Shown here in pieces: positions 51,089-60,267 of a DNA stretch of 64,000 bases. The number at the start of each line of letters is the position of its first letter. The stretch's first letter is position 1. A program made the translations under genes and the position numbers. Source of the stretch: Hungatella_A sp034142505 (GTDB taxonomy: Bacteria > Bacillota > Clostridia > Lachnospirales > Lachnospiraceae); NCBI GenBank assembly GCA_034142505.1, contig JAWZDV010000069.1, positions 71,491 to 135,490 of the forward strand. The letters run 5' to 3'. The notes under the pieces are model-generated. The model made no database searches. It was not told the DNA's origin and saw only the letters and a program-made list of their open reading frames with translations.

Positions 51089-52021
51089 TTAACATGCAAT
51101 CCGCGTAACCTCTTTCTTTTTCTGGCTGCTATGTAAAATTTGAATTGCAGCATTGACATCTCTGCTTTCATACTCATGGGTCAGATTATCAAAATAATCG
51201 CCATAATACAGTTCATTATCATAGGCACGAAATGTATTTTGCTTCCATAGTTTATCATTTTCTTCGTCCAGCTTTTTATATTGCTCCTGGACGCCATACA
51301 TATACCAGTCCATCACATCATATTTAGTTTTCCATTTATCAAACTGACGGCCCTCTAACATTCGCTCAAATGCCCACAAATAAGCCTTTTCAAAATTAGG
51401 CCAGCGCCGGAATTCCCGAAGCATATTTTTAGATGATGTGAGAGGACAGCCAACACAGCCGATCCGGCTGAAGCCTTCATCGTATAATTCGCAGTATGGA
51501 ATATGGTTATCGTCTATGACGTTCCAGAGCTGTTCATCAGTCCAGTCAAGAATGGGATGAAAAAATGTCACACCCTTGTATGCCTGACAGGTTTCAACTC
51601 TTGAGCGGTTCCTTCGCTTTACGCTTTCAGCTTTGCGTACCCCAGTCAGCGTAAGGACATGCCCCTCTTTCGGGCATGTGTTTCGTTCCTTGTATTCACT
51701 GCAGCAATATCGGCAGACTCTCGTAGGAGGGAACCCTTTTTTAATAATTAGGTGGAACATGGATATTCTGGGCGGTTCTTCTATCACATCGGAATGATAC
51801 TTTCTGATGAAACGAAGCAGCTCAGGGGGATCAACGCTGGTTCGGCTGAATCTGGCCTGGTAGGGGATACCGGCTTGATCGAATAACCATTTCAGCACCA
51901 CACTGTCTTTGCCGCCGGAAAAACGCAGACACATGGTATGGCAGCCAGCTATAACGCGCAGTTCCTTGATGACCTGCCCCACATAATCACCGTACACGGG
52001 TAAATCTATCTGGCCTCTCAT
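51089..52021 (-). CDS. PP-loop PAPS-reductase-family protein
   Basis: 310 residues. The PP-loop MCLRFSGGKDSVVLKWLFDQ lies at about 30-50. Cys clusters CRYCCSEYK (about 100) and GCVGCPLTSS (about 190) follow. The PAPS-reductase/DndC fold activates sulfur or adenylates a substrate. No sulfate-assimilation genes are nearby; members on phages and plasmids are suspected to modify nucleic acids. A second PP-loop protein is encoded five genes upstream (54560). GAGGAA precedes the ATG. Confidence 0.8.
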   Translation of the reverse strand: MRGQIDLPVYGDYVGQVIKELRVIAGCHTMCLRFSGGKDSVVLKWLFDQAGIPYQARFSRTSVDPPELLRFIRKYHSDVIEEPPRISMFHLIIKKGFPPTRVCRYCCSEYKERNTCPKEGHVLTLTGVRKAESVKRRNRSRVETCQAYKGVTFFHPILDWTDEQLWNVIDDNHIPYCELYDEGFSRIGCVGCPLTSSKNMLREFRRWPNFEKAYLWAFERMLEGRQFDKWKTKYDVMDWYMYGVQEQYKKLDEENDKLWKQNTFRAYDNELYYGDYFDNLTHEYESRDVNAAIQILHSSQKKKEVTRIAC

Positions 52022-52070
52022 TAGTATTCCTCACATTCTGATCTGTTCCTTTGGTCTGTCATAGTGGAAA

Positions 52071-52436
52071 TCAAGATTTAACCACCATAACCTCTAATGC
52101 ACCGTCCTTCCTGGCATATGGCAGGTTTGAAAGGATATCGGCGTAATATTTTCCTGTCCCTACCTCACTTTTCAGATAGCTATGGTGAGAAAGAGGCAGC
52201 CCATCGCTTCCGATAACGCCGATTACAAAAGCATCTGTCTCACGGGTGCTGTGGTACAGCATATAAGTGAGTCCTCCCTGATTCCACTTAGCTGCCCGAA
52301 AGTTATCGGCGCAGATTAAGTCCTGCCAAAATGCTTTTACCATTCCAAGCTGCTTTGAAAATAACCTGTCTTTGTGAAACGGATCAGCAGTTACCTGTGG
52401 TGCATATAATTGATGTGTTATAAAATCATTTGCCAT
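52071..52436 (-). CDS. uncharacterised small protein
   Basis: 121 residues with an ordinary soluble composition (YHSTRETDAFVIGVIGSDGL). AAGGAG precedes the ATG. No family recognised. It sits between the PP-loop gene and the Cys-rich gene, so it may belong to the same modification pathway. Confidence 0.5.
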   Translation of the reverse strand: MANDFITHQLYAPQVTADPFHKDRLFSKQLGMVKAFWQDLICADNFRAAKWNQGGLTYMLYHSTRETDAFVIGVIGSDGLPLSHHSYLKSEVGTGKYYADILSNLPYARKDGALEVMVVKS

Positions 52437-52454
52437 ATAGTTCAGTCTCCTTCC

Positions 52455-53642
52455 TTAATCGAACAGGTTCATTTGTACCGGTTGTTCTTGTTCTTCCTTA
52501 ATCCTTTGCAGCCGTAATTTTTCCAGTTCCTCAATTCGTTCGGGTGTCAGCCATTTATCTGCATGAATCTTATCTAAAGAGTAATTCTCCAGGCTGCCAT
52601 ATCCGTTTTTAAGGATTTTTGCTTCCAGCTTTTCAATTCGTTTTGTTCGCGCCCTTTGACGCCGTTCCCGTTTTGCTTCCTTTTGGCATTTTACTAAATC
52701 TGATGAATGCGATATGTTGATACCCTCCTGGATATCAGCCAGATCCTGCATAAGGTCACGGCTTGGCCTGGATTCTGCTCTGACATTTAGAATCTCAGCC
52801 TGGAATGTGGGATCAAATAGTTTTATGGTGGTATAGGTATTCCACTTGTATTTATTCCAGATGATTTCTTTTCCATTTTGGCGGATAAAAGCCTCGCAGA
52901 TATCCATACACACAGGGCGTTCAAAGTAGCGTATTCCCTTTTCAATGTGGACGATCACTTCCCCATCGAACAGGGTTCCATCTTTCCTGATGTGGCTTGT
53001 CTTTAAGTCATAGTATACGTTGGCCTTTTTCCGGCTAAGCCGCCGGTCTAAAACAGGGCACCACCCATTTTGTGAATAGCAAATCCTGGCACACCTTTGT
53101 GGTTCATAGTTTAGTCGCCATTCTCGCGTCCGTTCGTCAAAATACATATGATTCAAACATACCCGTCCATTGTGGGCTTTCGAGTATTCTTCATATTTTT
53201 TGTCCTTTTCCGCCTGACGCTCATCGTCCGCTTTTTCAATACTATTCTCGTAATCATAGCTTTCCTCTGTTCTATGGCAGACGCAATGGCACATAATACA
53301 GAGTCCTCCGCCATGAGTGCCATGGAGCAGCGGGTCATTGTCCGGACAGTCCGGGATATCGTAGGGACACCGGATAACCGGATTATCATTTTCATGACAC
53401 CACAGGATACCCATATAACTCATATCGCTGTTTACATTTTTGCCCAGAACATATTTGCCGCAGCCTGTTTTATAGGTACAGTCATTCGCAACGGCTCTTT
53501 TGAAGATGAAGCCGCCGCCTAGGTTGTTAAGCGGATCGCCACCGGGAAGGGTGCTGTCTTGAATCTGTACATAATTGGGATAATGGTCCACGGAATATCC
53601 TTCTGACAAAAGGCGCTGTGTTAAAAGATTGTATTCAGCCAT
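52455..53642 (-). CDS. Cys-rich protein with a C-terminal clamp-binding-like motif
   Basis: 395 residues with about 18 Cys. These include clusters CTYKTGCGKY, CPYDIPDC and GGGLCIMCHCVCH, all probably metal-binding, followed by a long basic coiled-coil region (about 320-360). The protein ends with QMNLFD, which matches the Q-x-x-L-F pattern that binds the DNA polymerase sliding clamp. No known family recognised. The location between the two PP-loop genes suggests a DNA-associated partner. GAGGTG precedes the ATG. Confidence 0.6.
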   Translation of the reverse strand: MAEYNLLTQRLLSEGYSVDHYPNYVQIQDSTLPGGDPLNNLGGGFIFKRAVANDCTYKTGCGKYVLGKNVNSDMSYMGILWCHENDNPVIRCPYDIPDCPDNDPLLHGTHGGGLCIMCHCVCHRTEESYDYENSIEKADDERQAEKDKKYEEYSKAHNGRVCLNHMYFDERTREWRLNYEPQRCARICYSQNGWCPVLDRRLSRKKANVYYDLKTSHIRKDGTLFDGEVIVHIEKGIRYFERPVCMDICEAFIRQNGKEIIWNKYKWNTYTTIKLFDPTFQAEILNVRAESRPSRDLMQDLADIQEGINISHSSDLVKCQKEAKRERRQRARTKRIEKLEAKILKNGYGSLENYSLDKIHADKWLTPERIEELEKLRLQRIKEEQEQPVQMNLFD

Positions 53643-53651
53643 AAGTTCACC

Positions 53652-53855
53652 TCATAAACCAAGGCAGGGCCTGATGCCCAGATAATGCTCCATGCGGTTT
53701 CGTAAGGCGTCTATGTCCATATCATATTCTTTGGCGATACATGCCTCGCAGCAGGGATATTTGTAAGATAGTACCTTTGAGATCCTCTTATCCCAGCTAT
53801 TAATTTGCTTGTTGCAGCTATTGCAGGTTTCGTCCAGCCATTTTAATTTTTTCAT
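53652..53855 (-). CDS. small zinc-finger-like protein
   Basis: 67 residues with CNSCNKQI and CCEACIAKEYD, a CxxC...CxxC pair likely to bind zinc. AAAGGAGG precedes the ATG. It is adjacent to the Cys-rich 395-residue gene. Confidence 0.6.
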   Translation of the reverse strand: MKKLKWLDETCNSCNKQINSWDKRISKVLSYKYPCCEACIAKEYDMDIDALRNRMEHYLGIRPCLGL

Positions 53856-53909
53856 TAAAAGAATTCCTCCTTATAGATCAGCCGGCTTAATCCATTGTGT
53901 TGGCCGATA

Positions 53910-53958
53910 ACAAAAAGAGCTGACGAATGCTTATTCAAGCAGTCAGTCAACTCTCTTG
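53910..53958 (-). terminator. terminator within the minus-strand operon
   Basis: On the minus strand GAGAGTTGACTGACTGCTT pairs imperfectly with AAGC and GTCAGCTC, followed by TTTTTG. It separates the 54026 gene from the Cys-rich group downstream. Confidence 0.6.
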
Positions 53959-54025
53959 TTAAATTTCCTTAATTTCCTTCTTATCCTCTTTTATAGAATA
54001 CTTTTAGTGGAACCGGTCAGCTGCT

Positions 54026-54535
54026 TTACGCTGCCGAATTCTGCTTACCATATAGAATCTCCTCGGGTATCCACTTCCCGTCACGCAGAATACAGCCGTT
54101 GACATCGCTATAGATATCCGGCGTCCTGGGCGGGTCTGCGAAACAATCCTCAGTCAGGTAAAGACCAAGGTGCTGATAGTAGAACGGTTCCAGAGCCGCT
54201 GCAATCTGTTTATTTAAAGTATGGGATAATTGTTCGATCTCCTTGATATCCTGACGTTTGAAAGCCGCGGCCGAAATCTGCCGTAGCAGCCCCGACTGTT
54301 TAATAGAGGTTTCTATAATAGCAATAGCTTCCTTAGAATATTCCTTGCGGATACGGATTCCCTGCAAAACCGCCTTATTGACATAGGCGGAAGTTGCCGC
54401 TCGTATATCTTCGCAAAGCGCTGTATATGGCTTGCGATACTTTGTTTTTAATTCAGATAAGGATACAAGCTCCCGGTTCCGTTTTAATTTGTCGAGCAGA
54501 GCAGACAAGGATTGATAAAGTTCCGTAATGTCCAT
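54026..54535 (-). CDS. uncharacterised helical protein
   Basis: 169 residues, mostly helical (YQSLSALLDKLKRNRELVSL, IEQLSHTLNKQIAAALEPFY) with a shorter C-terminal extended part. AAAGGAGG precedes the ATG. No family recognised. It may bind its neighbour, the PP-loop protein 25 bp upstream. Confidence 0.5.
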   Translation of the reverse strand: MDITELYQSLSALLDKLKRNRELVSLSELKTKYRKPYTALCEDIRAATSAYVNKAVLQGIRIRKEYSKEAIAIIETSIKQSGLLRQISAAAFKRQDIKEIEQLSHTLNKQIAAALEPFYYQHLGLYLTEDCFADPPRTPDIYSDVNGCILRDGKWIPEEILYGKQNSAA

Positions 54536-54559
54536 TGCAATCCCTCCTTTCGGTAAAAT

Positions 54560-55417
54560 TTAAAAGCCGTTCCAGATTGGCTTTCCGCGATAATCAAATG
54601 TCTCTGCGTCATTGCACTCTGTATCGGTCAAGTTCCTGATGCGTTTTCGGGAACGGGATATGAACAATTTGCTGCGTATCATGGTATTAGGCTGTTCACG
54701 CTCCAGCGTTTGATCAAAAGCCACCAGATCCTGAAAACGCTTCGGATGATGACGTTTTAGATGCCAGAAAAAATAATTGCGGTGAAATGGACAGAAAATG
54801 CAGGCGCTTGCTTTGGTGTCCAATCCCCAAACATCTAAACAGTAGCGGTAATTATCAGCCCTGGTAAGTCCCATCTCCACAAGGGGAAAGCGATTAACAA
54901 ACATAGGGTGATAACTGTCAAAAATTCTTTGTTTTTCCTCAAAAGAAAAGCCAATATGCATTTCATGAGCGCCTCGGTCAGCTTCACGTAATTTTTCACG
55001 CCAACGATAACCCAGCAGCTCATAACGAACAAACTGTTGAATCTTTATAATTTTAAAATCTATTGTGCAGTGCCGTCTCATTTTAGCCTTCTTGCCATCA
55101 GCTCCTATACTCCAGAAGGGAATACTGGTGACATGTCCATTGCCAAAGTTTTTCATAAAGACGCCGTACAAATCTGTAGTGAGGACATAAAACGAAATAC
55201 CACACTCCTTGCAGGCGTCAGCAATAAATGCTACCTGTCTATATACCCAGGGTGCTTCGGAACATAAATCACAGAAAATAATGGCATCATAAATCGGGAC
55301 CAACGGATATTGAATACCGTTTTTAGCATTTTCACAAGACATTAGTGCCAGTGCCGTAGACTGCATTCCGGCTCCGCAGCATAATATTTTTAATTGCTTA
55401 GTCCTGTCAGAATCCAT
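54560..55417 (-). CDS. second PP-loop superfamily protein
   Basis: 285 residues from the ATG at 55417 (GAAAGGTGG upstream). The modified PP-loop is LCCGAGMQSTALALMS (the usual SGGxxS replaced by GAGMQS). A CTIDFKIIKIQQFVR segment and ACIFCPFHRNYFF with a Cys pair follow. It resembles phage PAPS-reductase-like proteins thought to modify nucleic acids. It differs strongly from the other PP-loop protein (51089), so the two probably do different steps. Confidence 0.75.
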   Translation of the reverse strand: MDSDRTKQLKILCCGAGMQSTALALMSCENAKNGIQYPLVPIYDAIIFCDLCSEAPWVYRQVAFIADACKECGISFYVLTTDLYGVFMKNFGNGHVTSIPFWSIGADGKKAKMRRHCTIDFKIIKIQQFVRYELLGYRWREKLREADRGAHEMHIGFSFEEKQRIFDSYHPMFVNRFPLVEMGLTRADNYRYCLDVWGLDTKASACIFCPFHRNYFFWHLKRHHPKRFQDLVAFDQTLEREQPNTMIRSKLFISRSRKRIRNLTDTECNDAETFDYRGKPIWNGF

Positions 55418-55462
55418 TGCAAACCACCTTTCCAAGTTATTACGTTGCAGCTTTCAAATCTT

Positions 55463-55699
55463 CTAAGCAGAGCGCTCCAAAAGCTGCCTTAACAGATCCT
55501 CCTGGCAATGATGCTGTTCCAGACAATGACACAGCCGGGGAATATCAATCGCGTGTACAATATCCAGACCTTCCAGCCGTTTTTCACTTTCTTCCCATAC
55601 CCCAATGCCATTTGTAATGTAATGCTTGCCAGAGTTGTTTTCAAAAATAACACCTTCCCACAACCCGCTTTTATGCCTGCAGAATTTAAGTATCTTCAT
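55463..55699 (-). CDS. small uncharacterised protein
   Basis: 78 residues, Cys/His-containing near the end (CHCLEQHHC). AAGGAG precedes the ATG. It overlaps by 14 bp the 40-codon gene upstream (55686-55808). No family recognised. Confidence 0.5.
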   Translation of the reverse strand: MKILKFCRHKSGLWEGVIFENNSGKHYITNGIGVWEESEKRLEGLDIVHAIDIPRLCHCLEQHHCQEDLLRQLLERSA

Positions 55700-55808
55700 T
55701 CTCTGACTCCTTCCCTGCCGGCTCTAAAAGACCGGCAAAAATCAACTGTGTGGCGGTACAGAACCCGGATTTAAACATTTTTCCTGCCGGTGTTTCATAG
55801 AAATTCAT
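55686..55808 (-). CDS. very short gene, 40 codons
   Basis: MNFYETPAGKMFKSGFCTAT then a further 20 residues ending ENEDT. GGAGG lies 6 nt before the ATG. It overlaps the next gene by 14 bp, which argues for real translation. No family recognised. Confidence 0.5.
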   Translation of the reverse strand: MNFYETPAGKMFKSGFCTATQLIFAGLLEPAGKESENEDT

Positions 55809-55819
55809 TGGTTTTCCTC

Positions 55820-56293
55820 CTAATAGTGATAATCCAAAACCGCGCCAACATAATAGGGGGTACTGGTTCTGGCTATTCTGATAAACTGATCCAGGGGAAT
55901 GGGAGCGTTCCGGTCCAAAATAAAATAGGTATCATATTGGTTACAAAAGCTCTCATTTAATCGCAATATGAGATTTTCTACCTCATAATAGTGATTGATA
56001 AACTGATCCTCGGAAACCATCTGCATATCCCCTAAAGCATTTTTAAATTGCTGGAACCGTTTTTTAAAATAGATAGTCCGTACATTGGTATTCAAGCGGA
56101 AGGCTTCACCAGAAAGCCTGCCAAGACAGTGCTGCTGCAGCCAATCTCCCAACACGCTGACCGCCTTTGCCCGATTTATCGCGGCAGTGATAGAATCTGC
56201 TGCCGGCAATGGCTGGTCCTCAAAAAAGTGCAATCCCGTCCACTCATTCCGCTCAATCGGTTTAGTGGAAATCTGATAAATATACTGGTACAT
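55820..56293 (-). CDS. uncharacterised protein
   Basis: 157 residues, probably soluble (NRAKAVSVLGDWLQQHCLGR). GAGGAA precedes the ATG. No family recognised. It lies between the fusion methyltransferase-helicase gene and the short gene. Confidence 0.5.
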   Translation of the reverse strand: MYQYIYQISTKPIERNEWTGLHFFEDQPLPAADSITAAINRAKAVSVLGDWLQQHCLGRLSGEAFRLNTNVRTIYFKKRFQQFKNALGDMQMVSEDQFINHYYEVENLILRLNESFCNQYDTYFILDRNAPIPLDQFIRIARTSTPYYVGAVLDYHY

Positions 56294-56308
56294 AAAAATT
56301 CCTCACTT

Positions 56309-59300
56309 TTAAGCAATGTTTTGTTTCCCCCAGCGAATCCGCAGCCGTCCCTTATCGTCCTCTTCCTGGTACATGAGCAGTGACAGCAAATCATAATCTA
56401 CATCAAAGCGCTCGTATATTTCATCTAAATTCGTATCTTGTCCTTTCATAAATAAGTTTAACTTTTCTTTTACCAGGATCATTTGCATAAGATTTGATTC
56501 AATGCTCCCGGCATAGGTGATAAAATATACGTCCTTGTACTCTGTTGAAGTGTAGCGTATAAACCGGAAATAAAACTGACTCATGCCGGAATTGTTATAA
56601 TGAAGCTCCGGAATGATAATTTTATTGACGAACTCAAAGTTTACACTGGACGCAAGGCTCTGCTGGGTGCAGAGCAGGATACCGTTCTTGCTTTCCCGCA
56701 GCGTCTGCCGCAGGGCGCGCCTTTTGGCAAATGTGGTATTAGATCCGGTCACAATGTACAGAGGCCGGTTCGGAAGGTATTTGCGGATTGCCCTGGCATA
56801 AGAATCCAGAACCACCTTATGCCGCACGCCGATGGCGACAATTTCATTTTCCCACCCGGCGGCCAGCTCCACGGCAGCCATAACCTTGACAGGCGTATCG
56901 CCCCCATACTCCTTTACTGTGTCCGGCGCCGCGCTGATCCGCAGCAGCAGGACAATCTGTTGAATTAACTTCATCATGCTGTCTTTTCTGGAGTTGCCTG
57001 TCAGATTAAAGTAATCGTTCCGCATAACGAGAAACTCGTCCATGGCTTTTTCGTATACCTCTTTTTCCTCCGGCGGAAAAAGGACAGGAACCTGATGAAG
57101 CTGCTTGATGTTCTTTCCGCAGACTTCCTCAAAGGTACGTGTGATGACGGTCTTACCCAGAATTTCACTTAAAACATCGGCGTTGTAGATATCCTGTGTC
57201 TTTTGTTCCACCCCAAAAACAGTGATTTTATCTGGAAGGTGGGAAGCGGAAAAAAGAGAATATCCTTTTTTATAAGCCGGAATGGGCTGTCTGTAATACG
57301 GATTATTATGTGATTCCAGGTGAGAATCCTTTCCCTTATGGCGATAGAGCTTAGAGCACCATGAAAGCATATGGATAGAATTGTTGTAAAGAAGTTCTAA
57401 TTGTGGTGCGAACTCGGAAATATTGTTTCGTGTGCTGGTGCCCGTAGTCAGAAGCTTCATGCGGCAGCGCCGGAAGCAGGCCAGTACAGCTTTGGTTCTC
57501 TGGCTGTTGGCGTTGGAGATCTCATCGCTCTCATCTAGTACGAGCTGGATTTTTTGCCGGCGCCGTTTTATCCACTTAGAAATCTGCTTCTGATACTGGC
57601 TGATTTTATTTAGGGTGATAATAACAAAATCCCCCGAGCGGATTTTCTCCAAATCCTTTAGCTTTTCCACGAATACATAGGAGATACCGTAGTTACGCAG
57701 CACCACATCCCAGTTATTCCGGATAGAGATAGCGGACGAGACTACCCAGGTATACCGGACAGCCTGACAATCCATACGGTACTGTCCAACCGCAATTCCG
57801 GCAAGGGTTTTTCCGCTGCCCTGCTCCCACTGGAGAAGGGAGTTGCGTTTTTGCAGCACAAGATTAAGGTCATGCCGCTGAAGTTCGTTTAAATGGATTG
57901 CTTCATTGTTTTCAGCATCCCACAGGACAAAGCCGGACAGCCATCTGGCGATGTTCGGGTCCTCCTTCATATCTGTAAATTGTTTGTTCTGGTTTTCGTA
58001 ATCCCTTCGTTTTCCGCGCAGTAGCCGGGCATATCCGGGATAGCGTTCCGGGCTGTTTTCCAGGACCGCCTGATAGATTGGAGTTTTCACTCTCAGATCA
58101 TAATCCATCTGCCGGCGTATTTTTGCGCTGTACCCTTTATAGGCAAAGTGGTAGTTTTGTTTAACCAGGGCAATTACATCCCGCTCCGGCGGCAAATTCT
58201 GTCTTTTTAAGGTTTTACGCAGATACGATAATACTTTCTTTTCTGTAATACGGACCCGGCACCATTCCTCATAAGTCATTTCATCGGGTTTCCTTTCCGT
58301 GCAAAACCGGTACAGATATTCACAGCATTTTGTATACCGGGATTTAGTCTCCGGATGTATCTTGATATGGTAGAGCAGTTTTTTAATTTTATACTGAAAC
58401 TCGGCTGACGTGTCACGGCTCTTTGCAAGCTCCAGCAGGATATGTGATTTATGTACCTCCAGGTCTGATCTGGCCTTTTCCAGAAAGCAGTCATAGATCC
58501 GTTTTGCCTCTGACTGAATGTGGAAGCCCGCTGTCAGTGACAAGCCTGGTTTTGTGGTATAAGGCAGTGGAACCCAACCCTCCAATCCGCTCCGCCTTTG
58601 CCAGAATTGCAGCTTTGTGGGGAAACGTCCCGCGCCCATAGACAGGAAGGCATTGTCCGGAAGGGCAACCTGCCCGAGAAAGCTGTATCTGTTCTCCATC
58701 GCCTGAATCAGCCGGCCATCGGTAAAGGTATCGGCCAGAAAAGATTGCGGTACAATTAGAGCCATGATACCAAAGGGCTTCAGAAGTTCGGCAGCCTTAA
58801 CGCAGTAATAGATCTGTGAAAGCATTTCGCTCCCGTCCTCCAGATACCATTTCAAATGGAACGGCGGATTGCCAATCACAAAATCAAAACGGATATCGGA
58901 CTCATATGTGCGTATGTCTCCCAGCTCAATATTTGCCTTTGGGTAAAGGTAATGGGCTACCTTGTAGGCTTTGTGGTCAATTTCACAGCCATAGGCGTTT
59001 GACTCTGCGGGCAGAAAGTTAAAAAAATTTCCCATTCCGCAGGTTAAGTCTGCGATTAAGTCAGACGCGGAAGGCTTCAGACACGATACTACCAGGTCAC
59101 AGATTGGCGGTGGTGTGAAAAACTGTCCGTTTTCTATTTCTTTTTTTGCGTCACTGTATTCATGGTAATTCTTAAAGTCATCCCGCTGCAGATTGTGCAG
59201 CCCGCCGTCTCCTGTATAGGCATTGAAGATATCAGCCGCAGTAATTCCCGCCGAGTCTGATTCGCCATGATTTATGAGATAAAGAACCTTTTCATTCAGA

Positions 59301-59350
59301 GTTTTTCTCTGATTGAATGAGACAGGATTAGCCTCATAGGGATATTTCAT
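56309..59350 (-). CDS. DNA methyltransferase-helicase fusion
   Basis: 1013 residues. The N-terminal third is an N6-adenine methyltransferase-like domain: FTPPPICDLVV, motif I DLTCGMGNFF, and catalytic motif IV NPPF (about residue 160). The C-terminal half is an SF2 (SNF2-like) helicase: Walker A QGSGKT, DESD in LVLDESDEISN, and a C-terminal lobe with ASSVNFEFVN. Between them lies a Lys/Arg-rich helical region. The order methyltransferase then motor recalls Type ISP and similar fusions, but no nuclease motif is seen. It may protect or remodel the element's DNA. AGGAGG precedes the ATG. Confidence 0.8.
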   Translation of the reverse strand: MKYPYEANPVSFNQRKTLNEKVLYLINHGESDSAGITAADIFNAYTGDGGLHNLQRDDFKNYHEYSDAKKEIENGQFFTPPPICDLVVSCLKPSASDLIADLTCGMGNFFNFLPAESNAYGCEIDHKAYKVAHYLYPKANIELGDIRTYESDIRFDFVIGNPPFHLKWYLEDGSEMLSQIYYCVKAAELLKPFGIMALIVPQSFLADTFTDGRLIQAMENRYSFLGQVALPDNAFLSMGAGRFPTKLQFWQRRSGLEGWVPLPYTTKPGLSLTAGFHIQSEAKRIYDCFLEKARSDLEVHKSHILLELAKSRDTSAEFQYKIKKLLYHIKIHPETKSRYTKCCEYLYRFCTERKPDEMTYEEWCRVRITEKKVLSYLRKTLKRQNLPPERDVIALVKQNYHFAYKGYSAKIRRQMDYDLRVKTPIYQAVLENSPERYPGYARLLRGKRRDYENQNKQFTDMKEDPNIARWLSGFVLWDAENNEAIHLNELQRHDLNLVLQKRNSLLQWEQGSGKTLAGIAVGQYRMDCQAVRYTWVVSSAISIRNNWDVVLRNYGISYVFVEKLKDLEKIRSGDFVIITLNKISQYQKQISKWIKRRRQKIQLVLDESDEISNANSQRTKAVLACFRRCRMKLLTTGTSTRNNISEFAPQLELLYNNSIHMLSWCSKLYRHKGKDSHLESHNNPYYRQPIPAYKKGYSLFSASHLPDKITVFGVEQKTQDIYNADVLSEILGKTVITRTFEEVCGKNIKQLHQVPVLFPPEEKEVYEKAMDEFLVMRNDYFNLTGNSRKDSMMKLIQQIVLLLRISAAPDTVKEYGGDTPVKVMAAVELAAGWENEIVAIGVRHKVVLDSYARAIRKYLPNRPLYIVTGSNTTFAKRRALRQTLRESKNGILLCTQQSLASSVNFEFVNKIIIPELHYNNSGMSQFYFRFIRYTSTEYKDVYFITYAGSIESNLMQMILVKEKLNLFMKGQDTNLDEIYERFDVDYDLLSLLMYQEEDDKGRLRIRWGKQNIA

Positions 59351-59362
59351 GAAAGTACCTCC

Positions 59363-60244
59363 TTAATAGACACGGCCCAGGTAATCGTCTGCAAATTGCC
59401 GGGCAATGGCTTCACTGGCAAATTTGATATCAACCCGTCCGTTTTTAAACATTTTAAGCTGGCTCACCTTGCTGCAGGTTGAAAATTCAACCGTATCAGA
59501 ACCGGAATGACGGTAGCCTAACAGGCTGTCAAAGCCATGGGGCAGAAGCGCAAAGCGTCCTGTCTCAAAGTGTGCTATGCCTTTCAGGATTTCCTTTAAG
59601 CTGCCATAAAGCTCCCATTCTCCACTGCCATACCAATTTTTGTAAGAGCAGCCACATGCGAACCGCAGAACACATTTCTTAATTTCAAATTCCGCAGTCT
59701 TGTTTAAATAGCTCCATGCTGCGTTATGGCATTTATCCTTTAATTCATAAAGTGCCTGTTCACCAAAGTCACGGCCGTTCATTTGTTCAAAGATAAGTTT
59801 AACAATGTCCTCATAGAGAAGGGACCATGCAGACATGTCACCTTCATCCTGTTCTGGTTTTGTCCATCGTGATTCGGAAGCTTTTTGTGGTAGCAGCTTA
59901 TCCTCAATCGTATTCTGATCAATGGAAACGTGATAAGTTCTGCTGAAATGCGTAACGATATTTGAGATAAATCGGGAGTGCAGCCCCACCATGTGTTCAC
60001 GGATCTGTTCAGCGGAAATGTCCAGGCCGCCGCTGGTGGATAAATAGGGGGAATGAGAATCTACCTCCGACAGGATATCTGTTTGTCTGCTGCAGATATC
60101 CTCCCATATGTATTCCATTTCCTGAAAGCAGGCCAGGGCGTTTTTATAAGCGTTCTCATGAGCCTCGCAGAAGCGCCTGTCTGCCTCCGCCAGCCTGATG
60201 GCCGCCTTTATTGTGACGGTCTCGAACTTTGCTAAAATATTCAT
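59363..60244 (-). CDS. DUF4942-like protein
   Basis: 293 residues from the ATG at 60244 (AGGAG upstream). The C-terminal half (LKMFKNGRVDIKFASEAIAR near the end) matches the DUF4942 style seen on plasmids next to methyltransferases. The N-terminal half is helical. Function unknown. Confidence 0.65.
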   Translation of the reverse strand: MNILAKFETVTIKAAIRLAEADRRFCEAHENAYKNALACFQEMEYIWEDICSRQTDILSEVDSHSPYLSTSGGLDISAEQIREHMVGLHSRFISNIVTHFSRTYHVSIDQNTIEDKLLPQKASESRWTKPEQDEGDMSAWSLLYEDIVKLIFEQMNGRDFGEQALYELKDKCHNAAWSYLNKTAEFEIKKCVLRFACGCSYKNWYGSGEWELYGSLKEILKGIAHFETGRFALLPHGFDSLLGYRHSGSDTVEFSTCSKVSQLKMFKNGRVDIKFASEAIARQFADDYLGRVY

Positions 60245-60267
60245 CGGAATCTCCTGTCTTTTTATCA

